A program made the translations under genes and the position numbers. Shown here piece after piece: positions 6,813 through 17,253 of a stretch of DNA of 44,821 nucleotides; position 1 is the stretch's first letter; each line of letters starts with the position of its first letter. The stretch covers positions 1 through 44,821 of the forward strand of contig JAGOSY010000034.1 in assembly GCA_018062085.1 (NCBI GenBank), given 5' to 3'. This DNA comes from a bacterium. Its GTDB lineage: Bacteria > Cyanobacteriota > Vampirovibrionia > Obscuribacterales > Obscuribacteraceae. A model generated the notes under the pieces. The model searched no databases. It was given only the letters and a program-made list of their open reading frames with translations, and was not told the DNA's origin.

Positions 6813-9800
6813 CTACCCAGCCAACATCAATTCATGAATCATCTTCAAAGCCCGGGCATGGTCTGGGTTTGTCGGATCTTTGTAAGCATCTCTCAGAGCT
6901 TTAAATTTAGGCAACTCAGCCACAGGAATGGAGTTATTTTCATCAATGATCAAGTCGAGAATTTCGATGATGTTCGGTGCCGGAGCATCAAGGCTAGAAG
7001 GAGTATCCTTCCATTCTTTCAAAAGTTTAGTAGACTCAGGCACACCGCGTTCAAGGCTTTCCATTCTAGCTAAAGGCACCGGCTGCGATGCCGAATTAGG
7101 CTTAACCACAACTTGCTGGGGTCGGCCAAGTAAAGAGTCTTCCGTGCGAGCACGCAGCTTGCTCTCTATGTTCTTGACGATAACAGGTGGCTTGTCACCA
7201 ACAGCACCACCACCGCGAATAACAGCTTGTTCGCTCATAAAGATAGAAGCGAGATTTTTGGCATTGGTCTGGAATTTCGTATTGAGGCGCAGCTGCTTCT
7301 CAATAGCAGCGTGCCTATCAGCGCCATTGAGCCCCTTCAGGGCTTTACTATCACCACCGAGGGCATCAATTTGACTATTACTCAATGACTTAGACAAGCG
7401 CACATAGTCAAGAAACTCGCGACGAGCTGCATCAATACGGTCAGCGATGCTGCCACCATTAAAGAATCCACCGTCTTTGGTCTTGAGCATAACAGTGCCT
7501 TCTTTGTTAACGCTGACACCAGAGACGCTATCGGCCTTAGAAGGCATGCCATAATCTAGTCGCTTAAACTTGCTCATGGCGTAGTTAATCAGCTCAGTTC
7601 GAGTAATCGAATCTAAGCTCTTTCCTAACTCTGGCGAAGCAACTTGAACAGCTTGGATATTAGAATAGTTTTTCGCCCGCTCAAGGACAGTAGCCATGTC
7701 TGACCAATCGCTGCGCTCGTTGCCATCAGCGGCTGTTTTCGCTTTGGCTCTGGCCCAGTCAACTAATTGACCGATCTGACTAGTAGCTTCAGCCTCGGTT
7801 GTACGACTTAAACTCGGCAAAGGTGGCCCATCGGCACCCAAGCGGAAGGCTGACGGCTGCTGAGTCAAGCGCCAAATTTGATCTTCAAGATCAGGTCTGA
7901 AGTTTATTGCTTCGGTGCGAGTAGAAAGGTTATCGGCATCAGTTCTGAGGGCACCAGATTCATCAAACAAGCTATTCTTAACGCCAATCACGCCTGATTG
8001 TCTAAGCCTGTAAACATTTGAGCCCGAAAGATTCTCAAGCTTCTCCTGATTACCTGTAGCATCTAAGAAATGCACATCACCAGTTTTAGTATTCACCAAT
8101 AGAAAATCGGCACCAGTTCTATCGAGCGGAGAACCAGTTACAGTAGGATAAACTTGCCAATCAGCACTGATTGCCTTGTCGCCTTTTTGCCTTTTCAGGC
8201 TAGCGAGAATACCGTCACGCTCGTTATTGAGCATGTGCCAAATGGTCAGCTGGCTCTTGTCTCCAGCCCTAGTGACCTGAGTAAATTCAGACCCACTCAA
8301 CACTTTGTCTCTAAGCTTGTCTAGCTGTCTAACCGCTGAAGGCACATCACCAGTGGCCCAATGAGCAGAGCTGGCACTTCTGATCGGCCAACTATTGCCG
8401 TCGCCAACGGCATTAAAGGCACGCTTCAATAGCTCATTGGCTTCAGCGCTCTTGGTGATTTGATCTCTTTGCCCAGCAGGAGTGTAATCGAGAAACTCTT
8501 TGTAAGCCTTGGCCCGCTCAGCAGGATTAGACTTGAGAGACTGTCCAATTTCGTTAAACCAGAGAGCGGCAGTTCTATCGGGCAATGTACCTTCTTGGGC
8601 ACGCCGAGCCAACTCAGTAAAGAGAATAGGACGAAATTCATTGTCGGCGGTGCTGTTCTTCAATGCATAATTGAGTACACTAGCATCGGCCGCACCAAGG
8701 TTATCACCGGTCAACAGTGCCGCTTTCACGTGGGCCTCTGCACTGCCAGGGGCACTAAAGTTTGGCTCAGTCAATCTTGGTGCAATCTTCTGTGATATGA
8801 ATGCATCCAGTTGAGCAATTTCCTCATTGGTCTTTGGCACGGACTGGCGTGAAACCGTGTAAGGCCCTTCATAACGCAGACTGACGCGCTCAGAGTTAGC
8901 AGTGACTACTTTCACTTTTGACAAGCCAGGAAGGTCATCAGTTAACCCTCTAATCGATAACTCTTCACCATCGCGGAAATTGGGCCGGTTAAACTGACTC
9001 TGCATCTGAGCGGCGGGTCTCTTAACTGTGATTGAGGCATTGGCGAATGTAATTGAATCGGTGGCAACATCGTAGTCACTGACCACGCCCTGACCACCTT
9101 CGATAAATAGCCTGGGCGGCTTAACAACCGGTGCATCTTGGCCAACATGTCTACCAATACTTTCAAAAGCATTGTCTAAAAGATACTCTAATTCTGCACT
9201 TTGACTTGCAGTTCTGCGAGCGGCCTGAATCTCTGGTGCTGGCTTGTAGCCCAGCTCCATCGCCTGTGACCGAGCACGTTGACCACTCAAGAAAGCATCA
9301 ACTTCGTGGGTCTGCATGTAATCGGCATACACACTGCGACGGCTAGCGTTAATGTCCACCAATCTTGTTTCTAGTGTTTCTTTCAAGTATTTGGTGGCAG
9401 CTGCCCTATTGCCCCAGTTATCGCTCGTACCATTGAGGTATTGCTTCAGACTAGTGTAGAAAGCCTGAGCCTCTTGCGGCGGCGTTGCTGTGCCAAACAA
9501 GCGCTTGGCTAGCAGTTCATCTTTTCCTTCAAAGACATTAGTCAAAAGGTGATAGGCAGCATTAGGATCGGCGCCGATCTCAAACGGTTTAAGATAACTC
9601 TTAACGGCACGGAAGTCGTTACCGAGCGCCACAAGCTTTTCACCTGCTGGTGCATTTTTGCGGAATGCCGCTTCTAAATTGTTCGCTCGTAAGGTCTGCT
9701 CGGGGCTAAGCTCAAGCGGGCTGACCTTTGCTCTAGCATCGAGCAGCTGCTGTGCTTGCGCCTCTGACATGCCTTGCTTAGTCTTAAACTCATAATATGC

Positions 9801-12800
9801 TTTGAAGTGACCCACTTCTTCTTTGGTGGGCTTGGCGCCAAGCTGCAGCTCATCGGCAAGACTGCGACCGACAGTGAACCTTTGCTCGTGGTGAGTCAAC
9901 TCGTGATAAGAAGACTCAAAGACATCAAGAGTATGATCTTTGGCCAATATGTTATCTGGATTGAGAGTAATAGTGCCATCTTTATAGGTAGCGGCCTTGC
10001 CCACCATGGCCGCGCTGCGACCAGACTCAACTTTGACACTGGGCAAATCATTGGCAGCAGTGAATGAATCTATAGCCTTTTGCAAATCGGCCACTCTTTG
10101 ATCAAGCACTTTGGTCTGCACACCAAGAGCATCTGAATAAGCCTGCCGATCAGCAACATAAGCCTTCAAAACAGCCAGATCTTCTGGGTGACCTTTCATA
10201 CTCAAAGCCATTTCAGCAGTATCTAACTCACCATTACGCCAAGGCAAACCGTACTGATCAACAAGAGCATTGACCTTTTGTCCGTTCGCTTGGAATCGTG
10301 CATACGAATCATCAATCGCCTTAGGTAGATGCGAAAAATCTTGCGTCCAGCCTTTGGTAGCCGCTTGAATGGTGTCAACGAACTGACCAGCCTTAACCAC
10401 AGTATTGAGCGGAGTAATGTCCTTACCTAGTTCCCGCACCAAAGCTAAACGCTCATGAGGAGCCAATTTTTCCATTTCGCGAGCGGGCTGCCATAGCTGG
10501 TCTGGAGCAGTACTGCTAAGCCGTGGATGGGTCTCAATGGCAGCCATGGCCATGTTGGGAGTAAAGTCAGTTTGACCGCGCAATGGCAGATCGTGAGCTA
10601 TGTTTGGTCCTCGAACTTCGCTGTTGGGTCGAAAAGCACCGATAGAACTAGTTTCGCCAGTAGAACCAGATCTAACCTCTGGCGCCAATCTAAACTCAGA
10701 ACTGGCTATCTCTGGCGCGGCCTTGAAACGACTGAGACCGCTAAATCCAGCTTCGCCGGCCTTGATGGCGCCACCAAAGAACAAAGCACCACCGGCACCA
10801 GCAAGAGACGAATTGAAAGTGTGCATGCCAATTCTAGAAAGATTGCCTGCCAAATCTTTTCTAGAATCCCAAGCCGCTACACCCTCTAAAAATCCGGTAC
10901 CACTGTTAGCGGCGGCACCAGCGCCAGCGTTTAAGCCTTGAGCACTACCCTGATAGACAAGCCAATTTGCTGTGTGCCGGGCAAATTCTTTGGTCGCTTG
11001 CTCAGTCAATTCTTTGCGCACACTGGCCACGGCGGCATCTCTAAGCGGCCCCTGAATACCAGCATCGACCACACGCTCGGCTATGGCAGCAAAAGATTTT
11101 TCTTCTATTTTCCTGGCACCATTGGCGAGCAAATTGCGCATGGTAGCCTCTGTACCTTCTGCTACGATTTTCTCGTATCCAGCCACAAACAACTGTTTAC
11201 CAGCTACACCCTCAGCTAACTCAACACCAGCGCGCTTAGCCACTTCTTCTACGCTCTCTTTAGCAAGCGTGCCTAGAGTAGCTGTGGCAGCTGATTTAGC
11301 TGCCTGTTGACCGACTTTGAATACGGCTGCTAGTTGCGCTTGACCAAAGACTGAAGTAGCACCAGTGAGGGCACCAATAGAGGCATCTTTAGCGACTGTG
11401 CCCAATTTGAAATCGTAATCTGAGCCCATAAGCACAGCTTTGCTGCCGACTTTGGTAGCGGCCCCACCAGCAGCCAAAAGGGCAGCTACTAGAGGAAGAT
11501 TGGTACCACCAGTGGCGATCACACTAGCAATAGCACCACCAGCGATCAGAGCATCAGCTGTATAATCAGCGGCTGCACTCTTAGTTTCGCGGTGATTATC
11601 AATGGCGCTAGCAAAGTCTTCAAACATATGCTTCATTTGCTCAGGGCTGGCTGCTTCACCCTTACGATTGGCTTCAGCAGCAGTTTGTAGCATCTGATCT
11701 AAGGCATCATCTGACTGTTTACCAGTAGCACTGACCCAGTCAGCGTAGCCGGCACCGATACCACTGCGGGTTGAGTAAGACTCGTCCCTGGCGTTATCAA
11801 CCCGCTCAACCAATGACTTATCAGCGGTCAATGCTCGTCTTGCTTCTGCCATCTCTTGGCCGCTCAATTTGGCCATAAGATCACTTTCAAAGCTAGTGCC
11901 ATACTTGCGGGCATAGTCGCTCTTGAGCTGGTTCAACTGCTCAGTAGGAACTTGCTTAAGCTGCTCGACGATGTCTCTACCGCCACCGAAGCCAAGAATT
12001 AGGGCTCGAATTTTGTCTTCACTGCGATACTCGCCTTGCTCAGCGGCAGCCAGAGCAATTTTGCGTTCATCGCTATTGAGATGATCTAAAGCGGTGTTCT
12101 GATAGGCAATATCATTCTTTAAGCGATCACGTTCTTCTTTTGGCGCTTTAGCTATGTCTTCGTAGGTTGTCTCTTCATCATCGCTGAAAGTACCCTTAGA
12201 CAACTTGGTCATTTTATCGGCAGATATAGAGCCAGTCTTAAGCAATTCACCTACGTATTCTTGATACATGTCTTTGCCGAGAGCCTGCTCTCCGGCTTTC
12301 TTAAAGTCGGCAGCCAGGGCTCGGTCAGCGTCAGTTTTAGGCTCATTGATGCGGCTTCTAAGTGTTGGGTCAGCATTGAAAGCATCGCGAATATCACGCA
12401 CAGCCTTTGCTTCGTCGACAAAGGCATTAGCGGCATGCTGCGCTAACTTTGTCACTATAGTCGACACTGGCTTCTCGCCAAGCTCAACGGCTTTTAGTAT
12501 TTTTTGTGCTTCGTCACGGGCTTGACCGGACATATAGCTATCAACTTTTTGATCAAGCTCGGCTTTGAACTTAGTGTCTGTTTTATAGCGCTCGCGGTCT
12601 TCTTTCGACATACCAGAAACAGCTTCAAGCATAGCGCCCTGGTCATTGCGATAGAAGTGCCATTTCTCATCCATGCGGTCGACAACAGAAACTTTTCCAC
12701 TATCAACTGAATCTTCGTAAGTTTTGGCGCTCATTTTTAAATCAAAAATCTTGAGCAAGCCTTGCTTATCTTTCTCAGACTGATTGAGACTATCGAGCAT

Positions 12801-14171
12801 CTGCTCTAGTTCTTTGCGAGCAGCAGGGTTATTCTTAGCCGCTTCCCAATCTTTTTTGGACATGCTCTCAATGGAAGTGCCAATGTCAGCAGCAGAATCA
12901 TTCCAGAGTGAACCTCTGTGTTGATCTAGAGTGGCAGCAATGGAACCACCCCGCACATTGATCATTGATTCCCAGCGGGCCAATTCAGTGGCGTTGCCTG
13001 CCGCTTCTAAACTAGTTCTGAGAGTGTGATACTGGCCAGTGGCAGCAGCTTTTTCTGTAGGCGACATGGCTTTAAGCCGCTCGCTATCTTGAGTACCAAG
13101 TGGAGTGTTATCACCGCTAAGTTGTCTACCAATGCGATAATCACTGCGCTCAGAGTCGGTCATGCGCGAAAGAGCTAGCTCAATACCTTTGTTGTTATCC
13201 CAAACAGTGCCAGTGTTCTCTTTAACTTGGGTGGCCGCCGAGAGCTTACCATCAGCACTAAAATCACGAGCTTGAGCCAAGTCTGAGCCCGACCAGGCAT
13301 CGCGCATTTGCTTATCGCCACCATTAGCGACAAAAGCCTGCCGCTCTTGAGGCGTAGCATCTTTCATCACTTCTTTGAAAAACTGTAAATCTTCCGCCTT
13401 AAGAGCCGAGGCCGTGAGCTTGCTAAAGTCTTCAGGGCTGCGCTTATCATTACCCTTGAGGTAAATCATCAGTGCTTCTTTGGTTGTTGCTGTTAGATTT
13501 TGATCTTGAGCAATCGCTTGAGTTAGAGGCTTTCCATGCCGCTCTTGATACTCTGCGGATATTTGTTTGACTTGCTCAGCGTTGGCAGTCCTCAAACTAT
13601 CGCGCAAGTCTTTCTCGATGATTGAATTGCTGCGACCGGTCCACTCGCCCCGCTCGGTCAAAGCAACACTAATGCGATCAGCGGCTATGGTGCTTTCATT
13701 GCCATCTTTTTTGTGCAAAGCAGCCTTCAAGCGCTCGCGGTCTGAGCCGGTCATAAATGCCGACATTTCTTCTTCTAGACCTTTGCCAAACTTCATCTTG
13801 TAAATGCCGTTGAGCACCTTCAACTCAGCGGCGGTATGACCCTTGAGCAAATCAACGATTTTGTCTCGATCGGCCCAACGAGCGACCCAATTGTCATTGC
13901 CAGTGGCCTGTCTCAGAGCATCTGCATCTTTGGCTAAAGCAACCCGGTCAATGGGTTTCTCGCCAGCATCAGCTGGTTTGGTGGTCTTGGTCAAATCTTC
14001 GAGCTTAACTACAGGCAAAACAGCAGAGTCGCCTTTCGCCTGGCTGCTCGCCACCTGAGCTTTTTGGTCTTTAACGGTGATCTCGTGAACAGCTTTGACA
14101 GTCGCAGAAACTTCAGGCGAAGTTTTATCGTCGCCGCCATCTTTTGGTAACTGTCGGACGTCGATTGCCAT
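6813..14171 (-). CDS. Giant 2452-residue protein: annexin-like repeats, hydrophobic core, HExxH zincin
   Basis: A single uninterrupted frame with no signal peptide. Residues 82-152, 165-238 and 717-781 align by eye with annexin repeats (for example GGRDIVEQL followed by YARKYGTSFESDL and AKLSG). The acidic Ca-ligand position is not conserved (Lys in AKLSG). Residues 440-560 are further charged helical repeats. Residues about 865-1150 are Gly/Ala-rich and hydrophobic, resembling glycine-zipper or pore-forming segments. A zincin motif HELTH is at 1423-1427; HEVDAF at 1622-1627 offers a possible third ligand but is unusually distant. Near the C-terminus, SPLDRTGADFLLVN (Asp2022) resembles a nuclease or toxin core, but this is weak. 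The ATG has no clear ribosome-binding site. The gene lies 79 bases downstream of an LRR gene on the same strand. A secreted effector or surface protein is inferred. Confidence 0.85.
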   Translation of the reverse strand: MAIDVRQLPKDGGDDKTSPEVSATVKAVHEITVKDQKAQVASSQAKGDSAVLPVVKLEDLTKTTKPADAGEKPIDRVALAKDADALRQATGNDNWVARWADRDKIVDLLKGHTAAELKVLNGIYKMKFGKGLEEEMSAFMTGSDRERLKAALHKKDGNESTIAADRISVALTERGEWTGRSNSIIEKDLRDSLRTANAEQVKQISAEYQERHGKPLTQAIAQDQNLTATTKEALMIYLKGNDKRSPEDFSKLTASALKAEDLQFFKEVMKDATPQERQAFVANGGDKQMRDAWSGSDLAQARDFSADGKLSAATQVKENTGTVWDNNKGIELALSRMTDSERSDYRIGRQLSGDNTPLGTQDSERLKAMSPTEKAAATGQYHTLRTSLEAAGNATELARWESMINVRGGSIAATLDQHRGSLWNDSAADIGTSIESMSKKDWEAAKNNPAARKELEQMLDSLNQSEKDKQGLLKIFDLKMSAKTYEDSVDSGKVSVVDRMDEKWHFYRNDQGAMLEAVSGMSKEDRERYKTDTKFKAELDQKVDSYMSGQARDEAQKILKAVELGEKPVSTIVTKLAQHAANAFVDEAKAVRDIRDAFNADPTLRSRINEPKTDADRALAADFKKAGEQALGKDMYQEYVGELLKTGSISADKMTKLSKGTFSDDEETTYEDIAKAPKEERDRLKNDIAYQNTALDHLNSDERKIALAAAEQGEYRSEDKIRALILGFGGGRDIVEQLKQVPTEQLNQLKSDYARKYGTSFESDLMAKLSGQEMAEARRALTADKSLVERVDNARDESYSTRSGIGAGYADWVSATGKQSDDALDQMLQTAAEANRKGEAASPEQMKHMFEDFASAIDNHRETKSAAADYTADALIAGGAIASVIATGGTNLPLVAALLAAGGAATKVGSKAVLMGSDYDFKLGTVAKDASIGALTGATSVFGQAQLAAVFKVGQQAAKSAATATLGTLAKESVEEVAKRAGVELAEGVAGKQLFVAGYEKIVAEGTEATMRNLLANGARKIEEKSFAAIAERVVDAGIQGPLRDAAVASVRKELTEQATKEFARHTANWLVYQGSAQGLNAGAGAAANSGTGFLEGVAAWDSRKDLAGNLSRIGMHTFNSSLAGAGGALFFGGAIKAGEAGFSGLSRFKAAPEIASSEFRLAPEVRSGSTGETSSIGAFRPNSEVRGPNIAHDLPLRGQTDFTPNMAMAAIETHPRLSSTAPDQLWQPAREMEKLAPHERLALVRELGKDITPLNTVVKAGQFVDTIQAATKGWTQDFSHLPKAIDDSYARFQANGQKVNALVDQYGLPWRNGELDTAEMALSMKGHPEDLAVLKAYVADRQAYSDALGVQTKVLDQRVADLQKAIDSFTAANDLPSVKVESGRSAAMVGKAATYKDGTITLNPDNILAKDHTLDVFESSYHELTHHEQRFTVGRSLADELQLGAKPTKEEVGHFKAYYEFKTKQGMSEAQAQQLLDARAKVSPLELSPEQTLRANNLEAAFRKNAPAGEKLVALGNDFRAVKSYLKPFEIGADPNAAYHLLTNVFEGKDELLAKRLFGTATPPQEAQAFYTSLKQYLNGTSDNWGNRAAATKYLKETLETRLVDINASRRSVYADYMQTHEVDAFLSGQRARSQAMELGYKPAPEIQAARRTASQSAELEYLLDNAFESIGRHVGQDAPVVKPPRLFIEGGQGVVSDYDVATDSITFANASITVKRPAAQMQSQFNRPNFRDGEELSIRGLTDDLPGLSKVKVVTANSERVSLRYEGPYTVSRQSVPKTNEEIAQLDAFISQKIAPRLTEPNFSAPGSAEAHVKAALLTGDNLGAADASVLNYALKNSTADNEFRPILFTELARRAQEGTLPDRTAALWFNEIGQSLKSNPAERAKAYKEFLDYTPAGQRDQITKSAEANELLKRAFNAVGDGNSWPIRSASSAHWATGDVPSAVRQLDKLRDKVLSGSEFTQVTRAGDKSQLTIWHMLNNERDGILASLKRQKGDKAISADWQVYPTVTGSPLDRTGADFLLVNTKTGDVHFLDATGNQEKLENLSGSNVYRLRQSGVIGVKNSLFDESGALRTDADNLSTRTEAINFRPDLEDQIWRLTQQPSAFRLGADGPPLPSLSRTTEAEATSQIGQLVDWARAKAKTAADGNERSDWSDMATVLERAKNYSNIQAVQVASPELGKSLDSITRTELINYAMSKFKRLDYGMPSKADSVSGVSVNKEGTVMLKTKDGGFFNGGSIADRIDAARREFLDYVRLSKSLSNSQIDALGGDSKALKGLNGADRHAAIEKQLRLNTKFQTNAKNLASIFMSEQAVIRGGGAVGDKPPVIVKNIESKLRARTEDSLLGRPQQVVVKPNSASQPVPLARMESLERGVPESTKLLKEWKDTPSSLDAPAPNIIEILDLIIDENNSIPVAELPKFKALRDAYKDPTNPDHARALKMIHELMLAG

Positions 14172-14249
14172 CTGGTGGGGGTTTCGGGCTCACTAGTAAC
14201 TACCAGTTATATATACCCGCAACCGGTTATTTCTGGACATCTAAGACCA

Positions 14250-15263
14250 TTAATAGCGCGTCGGCGCAAACAAATGCATTTCTTCGGCGCCTGGCCTGCT
14301 TCCATCCGCGAATTTCTTAGCGTAGTTGTCAAGCGCCAAATTAGGGATAGTCTTTTGCAAATCCTCCAAACGAGTGCCTTTCAAGTCACGACTGGAAAGA
14401 ACCACCCGCTTAACTCGCGCAAGCTTACTCAGACTCTGCAAATTGACTGAAGTGCCAGCCAGGCAAACGGCCCTGAGGTTAGGCAGAAGAGCCAAAGCAG
14501 GAAGGGCAGCATCAGTGATGGCACGATTGTTGGAGAGGTCAATATTCTCCAAACTCTTGCTCGACTTCAGTGCCATGACCATAGCATCGCTTACCTGAGA
14601 GCCGCGGAGGTATAAAACAGACAGCTTTGGCAAGCGCGCAATGTAAGAAAAATCAGACTGCCTGAGGTCGACACTGTTCATGGTCAAGTCCTTAAGGTTA
14701 GTCAAACGACCAATTACCGGCATTGATTTATTGGTGACTAGAGTGTAACTAATATCTAATATCTTCAGCTGCGGCAAGCCCTGCAGAGACTTTATGCCAA
14801 TGTCGGAAACGTCACAACGCCCTAATCTAACAATTCGAAGATTCTTCAAATGCGAAATCTTGGCCACTAACTGGTCGGCAATGGCATCTTCAGAATCACC
14901 AGTGGAGGTGAAGGAGAAGTAAAAACCTAGGATGTTATCGGGAGATATGGCATCCATCAACTCTGGACGTCTAATCAGTGCCGCTCCCGGCGCAAAGTAG
15001 ACACCACGGTTTTGAGCCGTTGTAAGTTTCACCGTGCCCTTAGCCGTAGCGACCGCGTGCCGACGACTAGATATACGGTCAAGGGCTACAGCACCAGGGC
15101 GGTCTCCAATACGGGTCTCCAAAGTACCCAAGTTGGCAACATCAGGAAAGCGATAGATCACCTCACTTGTTGCATCAACCGCATCAACTGCGCCAGAAGG
15201 CGACACAAAACAAGCCGAGCCAAGCCCGACCAACAAAGCAATTAATGTGCCAAAAGCTTTCAC
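14250..15263 (-). CDS. Secreted leucine-rich-repeat protein
   Basis: A 337-residue protein with a GTG start and GAGG eight bases upstream. The signal peptide is residues 1-25. After a 110-residue N-terminal region come about seven LRRs (residues 135-300) with the consensus LxxLxxLdLsxTxvtd, for instance LPQLKILDISYTLVTN and SLENIDLSNNRAITD. This solenoid typically mediates protein binding outside the cytoplasm. It shares domain order, a SEDA(I/V)AD motif and the C-terminal (M/L)(H/Y)LFAP(T/Y)R ending with its neighbour at 15322-16399, so the pair arose by duplication. It precedes the giant gene on the same strand and may be co-transcribed with it. Confidence 0.85.
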   Translation of the reverse strand: MKAFGTLIALLVGLGSACFVSPSGAVDAVDATSEVIYRFPDVANLGTLETRIGDRPGAVALDRISSRRHAVATAKGTVKLTTAQNRGVYFAPGAALIRRPELMDAISPDNILGFYFSFTSTGDSEDAIADQLVAKISHLKNLRIVRLGRCDVSDIGIKSLQGLPQLKILDISYTLVTNKSMPVIGRLTNLKDLTMNSVDLRQSDFSYIARLPKLSVLYLRGSQVSDAMVMALKSSKSLENIDLSNNRAITDAALPALALLPNLRAVCLAGTSVNLQSLSKLARVKRVVLSSRDLKGTRLEDLQKTIPNLALDNYAKKFADGSRPGAEEMHLFAPTRY

Positions 15264-15321
15264 AGCAAGGGCCTCGAAACTCAGCTATCAAGTTTAGCTC
15301 ATGCAAAAAAATTTGAAGTCG

Positions 15322-16399
15322 TTATTTGCGATATGGAGCAAATAGATACAGCTCTTCTTTACCTGGCTTAGTCGAACGGGTTTTGCTGTTGGTACTACCA
15401 TCAACCACTAAGCACGGCGCTATCTTCTTAAGCTGCTCCACACTAGAGCCCTTAAGATCTCGCTCAGAAACCACAATACACTTCAAGCGCGAAAGCAATT
15501 TTAAATTGCGCACATCAATGGAAGTATCGACGATTTCTAGAATCTCTAATTTGCCCATAGAAGCAAAAGTAGAGAGAGAGGCATTAGTAACTTTCGAATT
15601 TCGAGACAGGATAAGAATTCTTAGGTTTTTGCAAGAACTTAGTTTGCTTACCATGGCATCATCAATTTCAGCTCCGGTCAAATTCAGAAATACCAGCTCA
15701 GGTAACCGTGAGAAATGTGCAAAATTGGCGCCACCGAGATTATCGGAATTCAGACTCAACTCCCGTAAACCAGTAAGCTTGCAAATAACCGCTAGCGAAG
15801 CTCCTGTGATGAAGGTATGACCAAGATCAAGACTTTGCAATTGCGGCAAATTTCTCAGCCCTGTGATACCAGAATCGGTTACATCACAACGATTCAAACA
15901 GATTGAATGCAAATTATTGAATCGCGAAAGCTTTGCCACAAGCCGATCAGCAACAGCATCCTCGCTATCGTCAACTGAATTAAAAGAAAACTCGAAGCCG
16001 AAAATATTATCTGGTGGTATTGAGGAAATCAAATCTGGATTTCGAACTAGCGCTGGCCCCGGCACAAAACTAATAGTCTCGCCAGGGTAATACTTCAGTT
16101 TGAATTTGCCCTGAGCTTTAGCTAGCTTAACCTTCCTAGTCTCAAGACGATTCAGAGAGCTACCATCAGTTTTACCGTTTGATAGCTTTTCAAACGAGCC
16201 TAGACCCGAAAAGGGGGGGGAAATTGTAAGTGATTTCACGAGCTAGGTCATGGGCTGAAACTGGCAGCGCGGCGCAAGCGCAAACTAGGCTGCAAACAAA
16301 AGTTAGCCCGAGTTCCGTTAGCGCACGAGCTGGATGCTTCTTTCTTGCATCCCGCGCCCTTTTTTCTTGCTGGTATTGGTCGCGGCCGTAGTCTGTCAA
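15322..16399 (-). pseudogene. Paralogous secreted LRR gene, frameshifted at a C8 tract
   Basis: Two overlapping frames together reproduce the neighbouring LRR protein. The first, from a TTG at 16399 with GGAG five bases upstream, encodes a signal peptide (LTFVCSLVCACAALPVSA) and reaches NFPP. The second, covering the rest to 15322, resumes at FSGLGSFEKL and contains the complete LRR domain and LYLFAPYRK ending. The break is at eight consecutive C on the coding strand (G8 at 16213-16220). Seven C would join the frames exactly. It may be a phase-variable switch, a decayed gene or a homopolymer sequencing error; the otherwise intact reading frame argues against old decay. Confidence 0.85.
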
Positions 16400-16539
16400 G
16401 CCTGCTCCAGTTCAATTAACATGTCTGTGTTTCTAAAGTATAGCTCAGCAGGAAGTCAAATACGCACCATGCCTATTGCACAATGCGCACTTGGTTTTCT
16501 TCACGGACAGATTGCTAGTTAATCAGAACCTTGATTTTC

Positions 16540-17190
16540 TTAAAATCCAAGCATGCCGCGAACTTGATTGACATATCCAGCGTTAGCTAAACTACCATTG
16601 TTGTTGAGAAATCCGCTATTGATGCCAGTATTGAAATTACCGTTATTGAGAGTTCCGTTGTTAAAATACTGGTTGCGCAGATTGCTGAGAATGCCACTAC
16701 TGTAGCCATTGTTTCCATTGAGCCCATTGTTGTTGTTGAAGGCTTTTGCTTCTAACTTAGCTAAACGGTTCAACAATTTGTTGCGATCACGGGCTGACAA
16801 ATTGCCGTAAGAGAGCTGCTGTTGCAGCTGGGCCCTTTGGTTCAGGAATGCTGGGCTATTGGCAAAAGTGTTGTAGCCAAGATTCTGATTGTTACCATAT
16901 GCGGTATTACCAGCGAACGGTGTATTAGGATAAATACCTACTTGGTTTTGGTTACCAAATTGATTCTGGAACTGGTTGCCGAAGGCTCTTTGGCCGCGAC
17001 GATGATGACCACCGTCATGATCATTTCCGCGATTGTTGCCTCGATCGCAACTACTGCCTGAGTTATTGTTGATACCGCTACTCAAGTAGTTACCATAACC
17101 ATTATTGTCTCGTGCTTGGGCTGGTGCAGCAAACGCGATCACTGCTAGTGCCAGGGTTAAACCAAACAAACTAGCTGACTTGATCTTCAT
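16540..17190 (-). CDS. Secreted Asn/Gly-rich low-complexity protein
   Basis: A 216-residue protein with a signal peptide (MKIKSASLFGLTLALAVIAF, cleavage after AQA). The ribosome-binding site AGGAGAG is well placed. The mature part is rich in Asn, Gly and Gln, with a His-rich patch (HDGGHHRRGQR) and one charged helix, ARDRNKLLNRLAKLEAKAF, about residues 133-152. No enzyme domain is seen. It lies 63 bases downstream of the Spy/CpxP-like gene on the same strand, so an envelope or extracellular matrix role alongside that protein is plausible but unproven. The Asn-rich tail could be aggregation-prone or amyloid-like. Confidence 0.75.
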   Translation of the reverse strand: MKIKSASLFGLTLALAVIAFAAPAQARDNNGYGNYLSSGINNNSGSSCDRGNNRGNDHDGGHHRRGQRAFGNQFQNQFGNQNQVGIYPNTPFAGNTAYGNNQNLGYNTFANSPAFLNQRAQLQQQLSYGNLSARDRNKLLNRLAKLEAKAFNNNNGLNGNNGYSSGILSNLRNQYFNNGTLNNGNFNTGINSGFLNNNGSLANAGYVNQVRGMLGF

Positions 17191-17253
17191 GACTCTCTCC
17201 TGTGCAGAGGGAACATCCCTCTGCCTTTAAACAACCTACGACCTATTTGAGAA

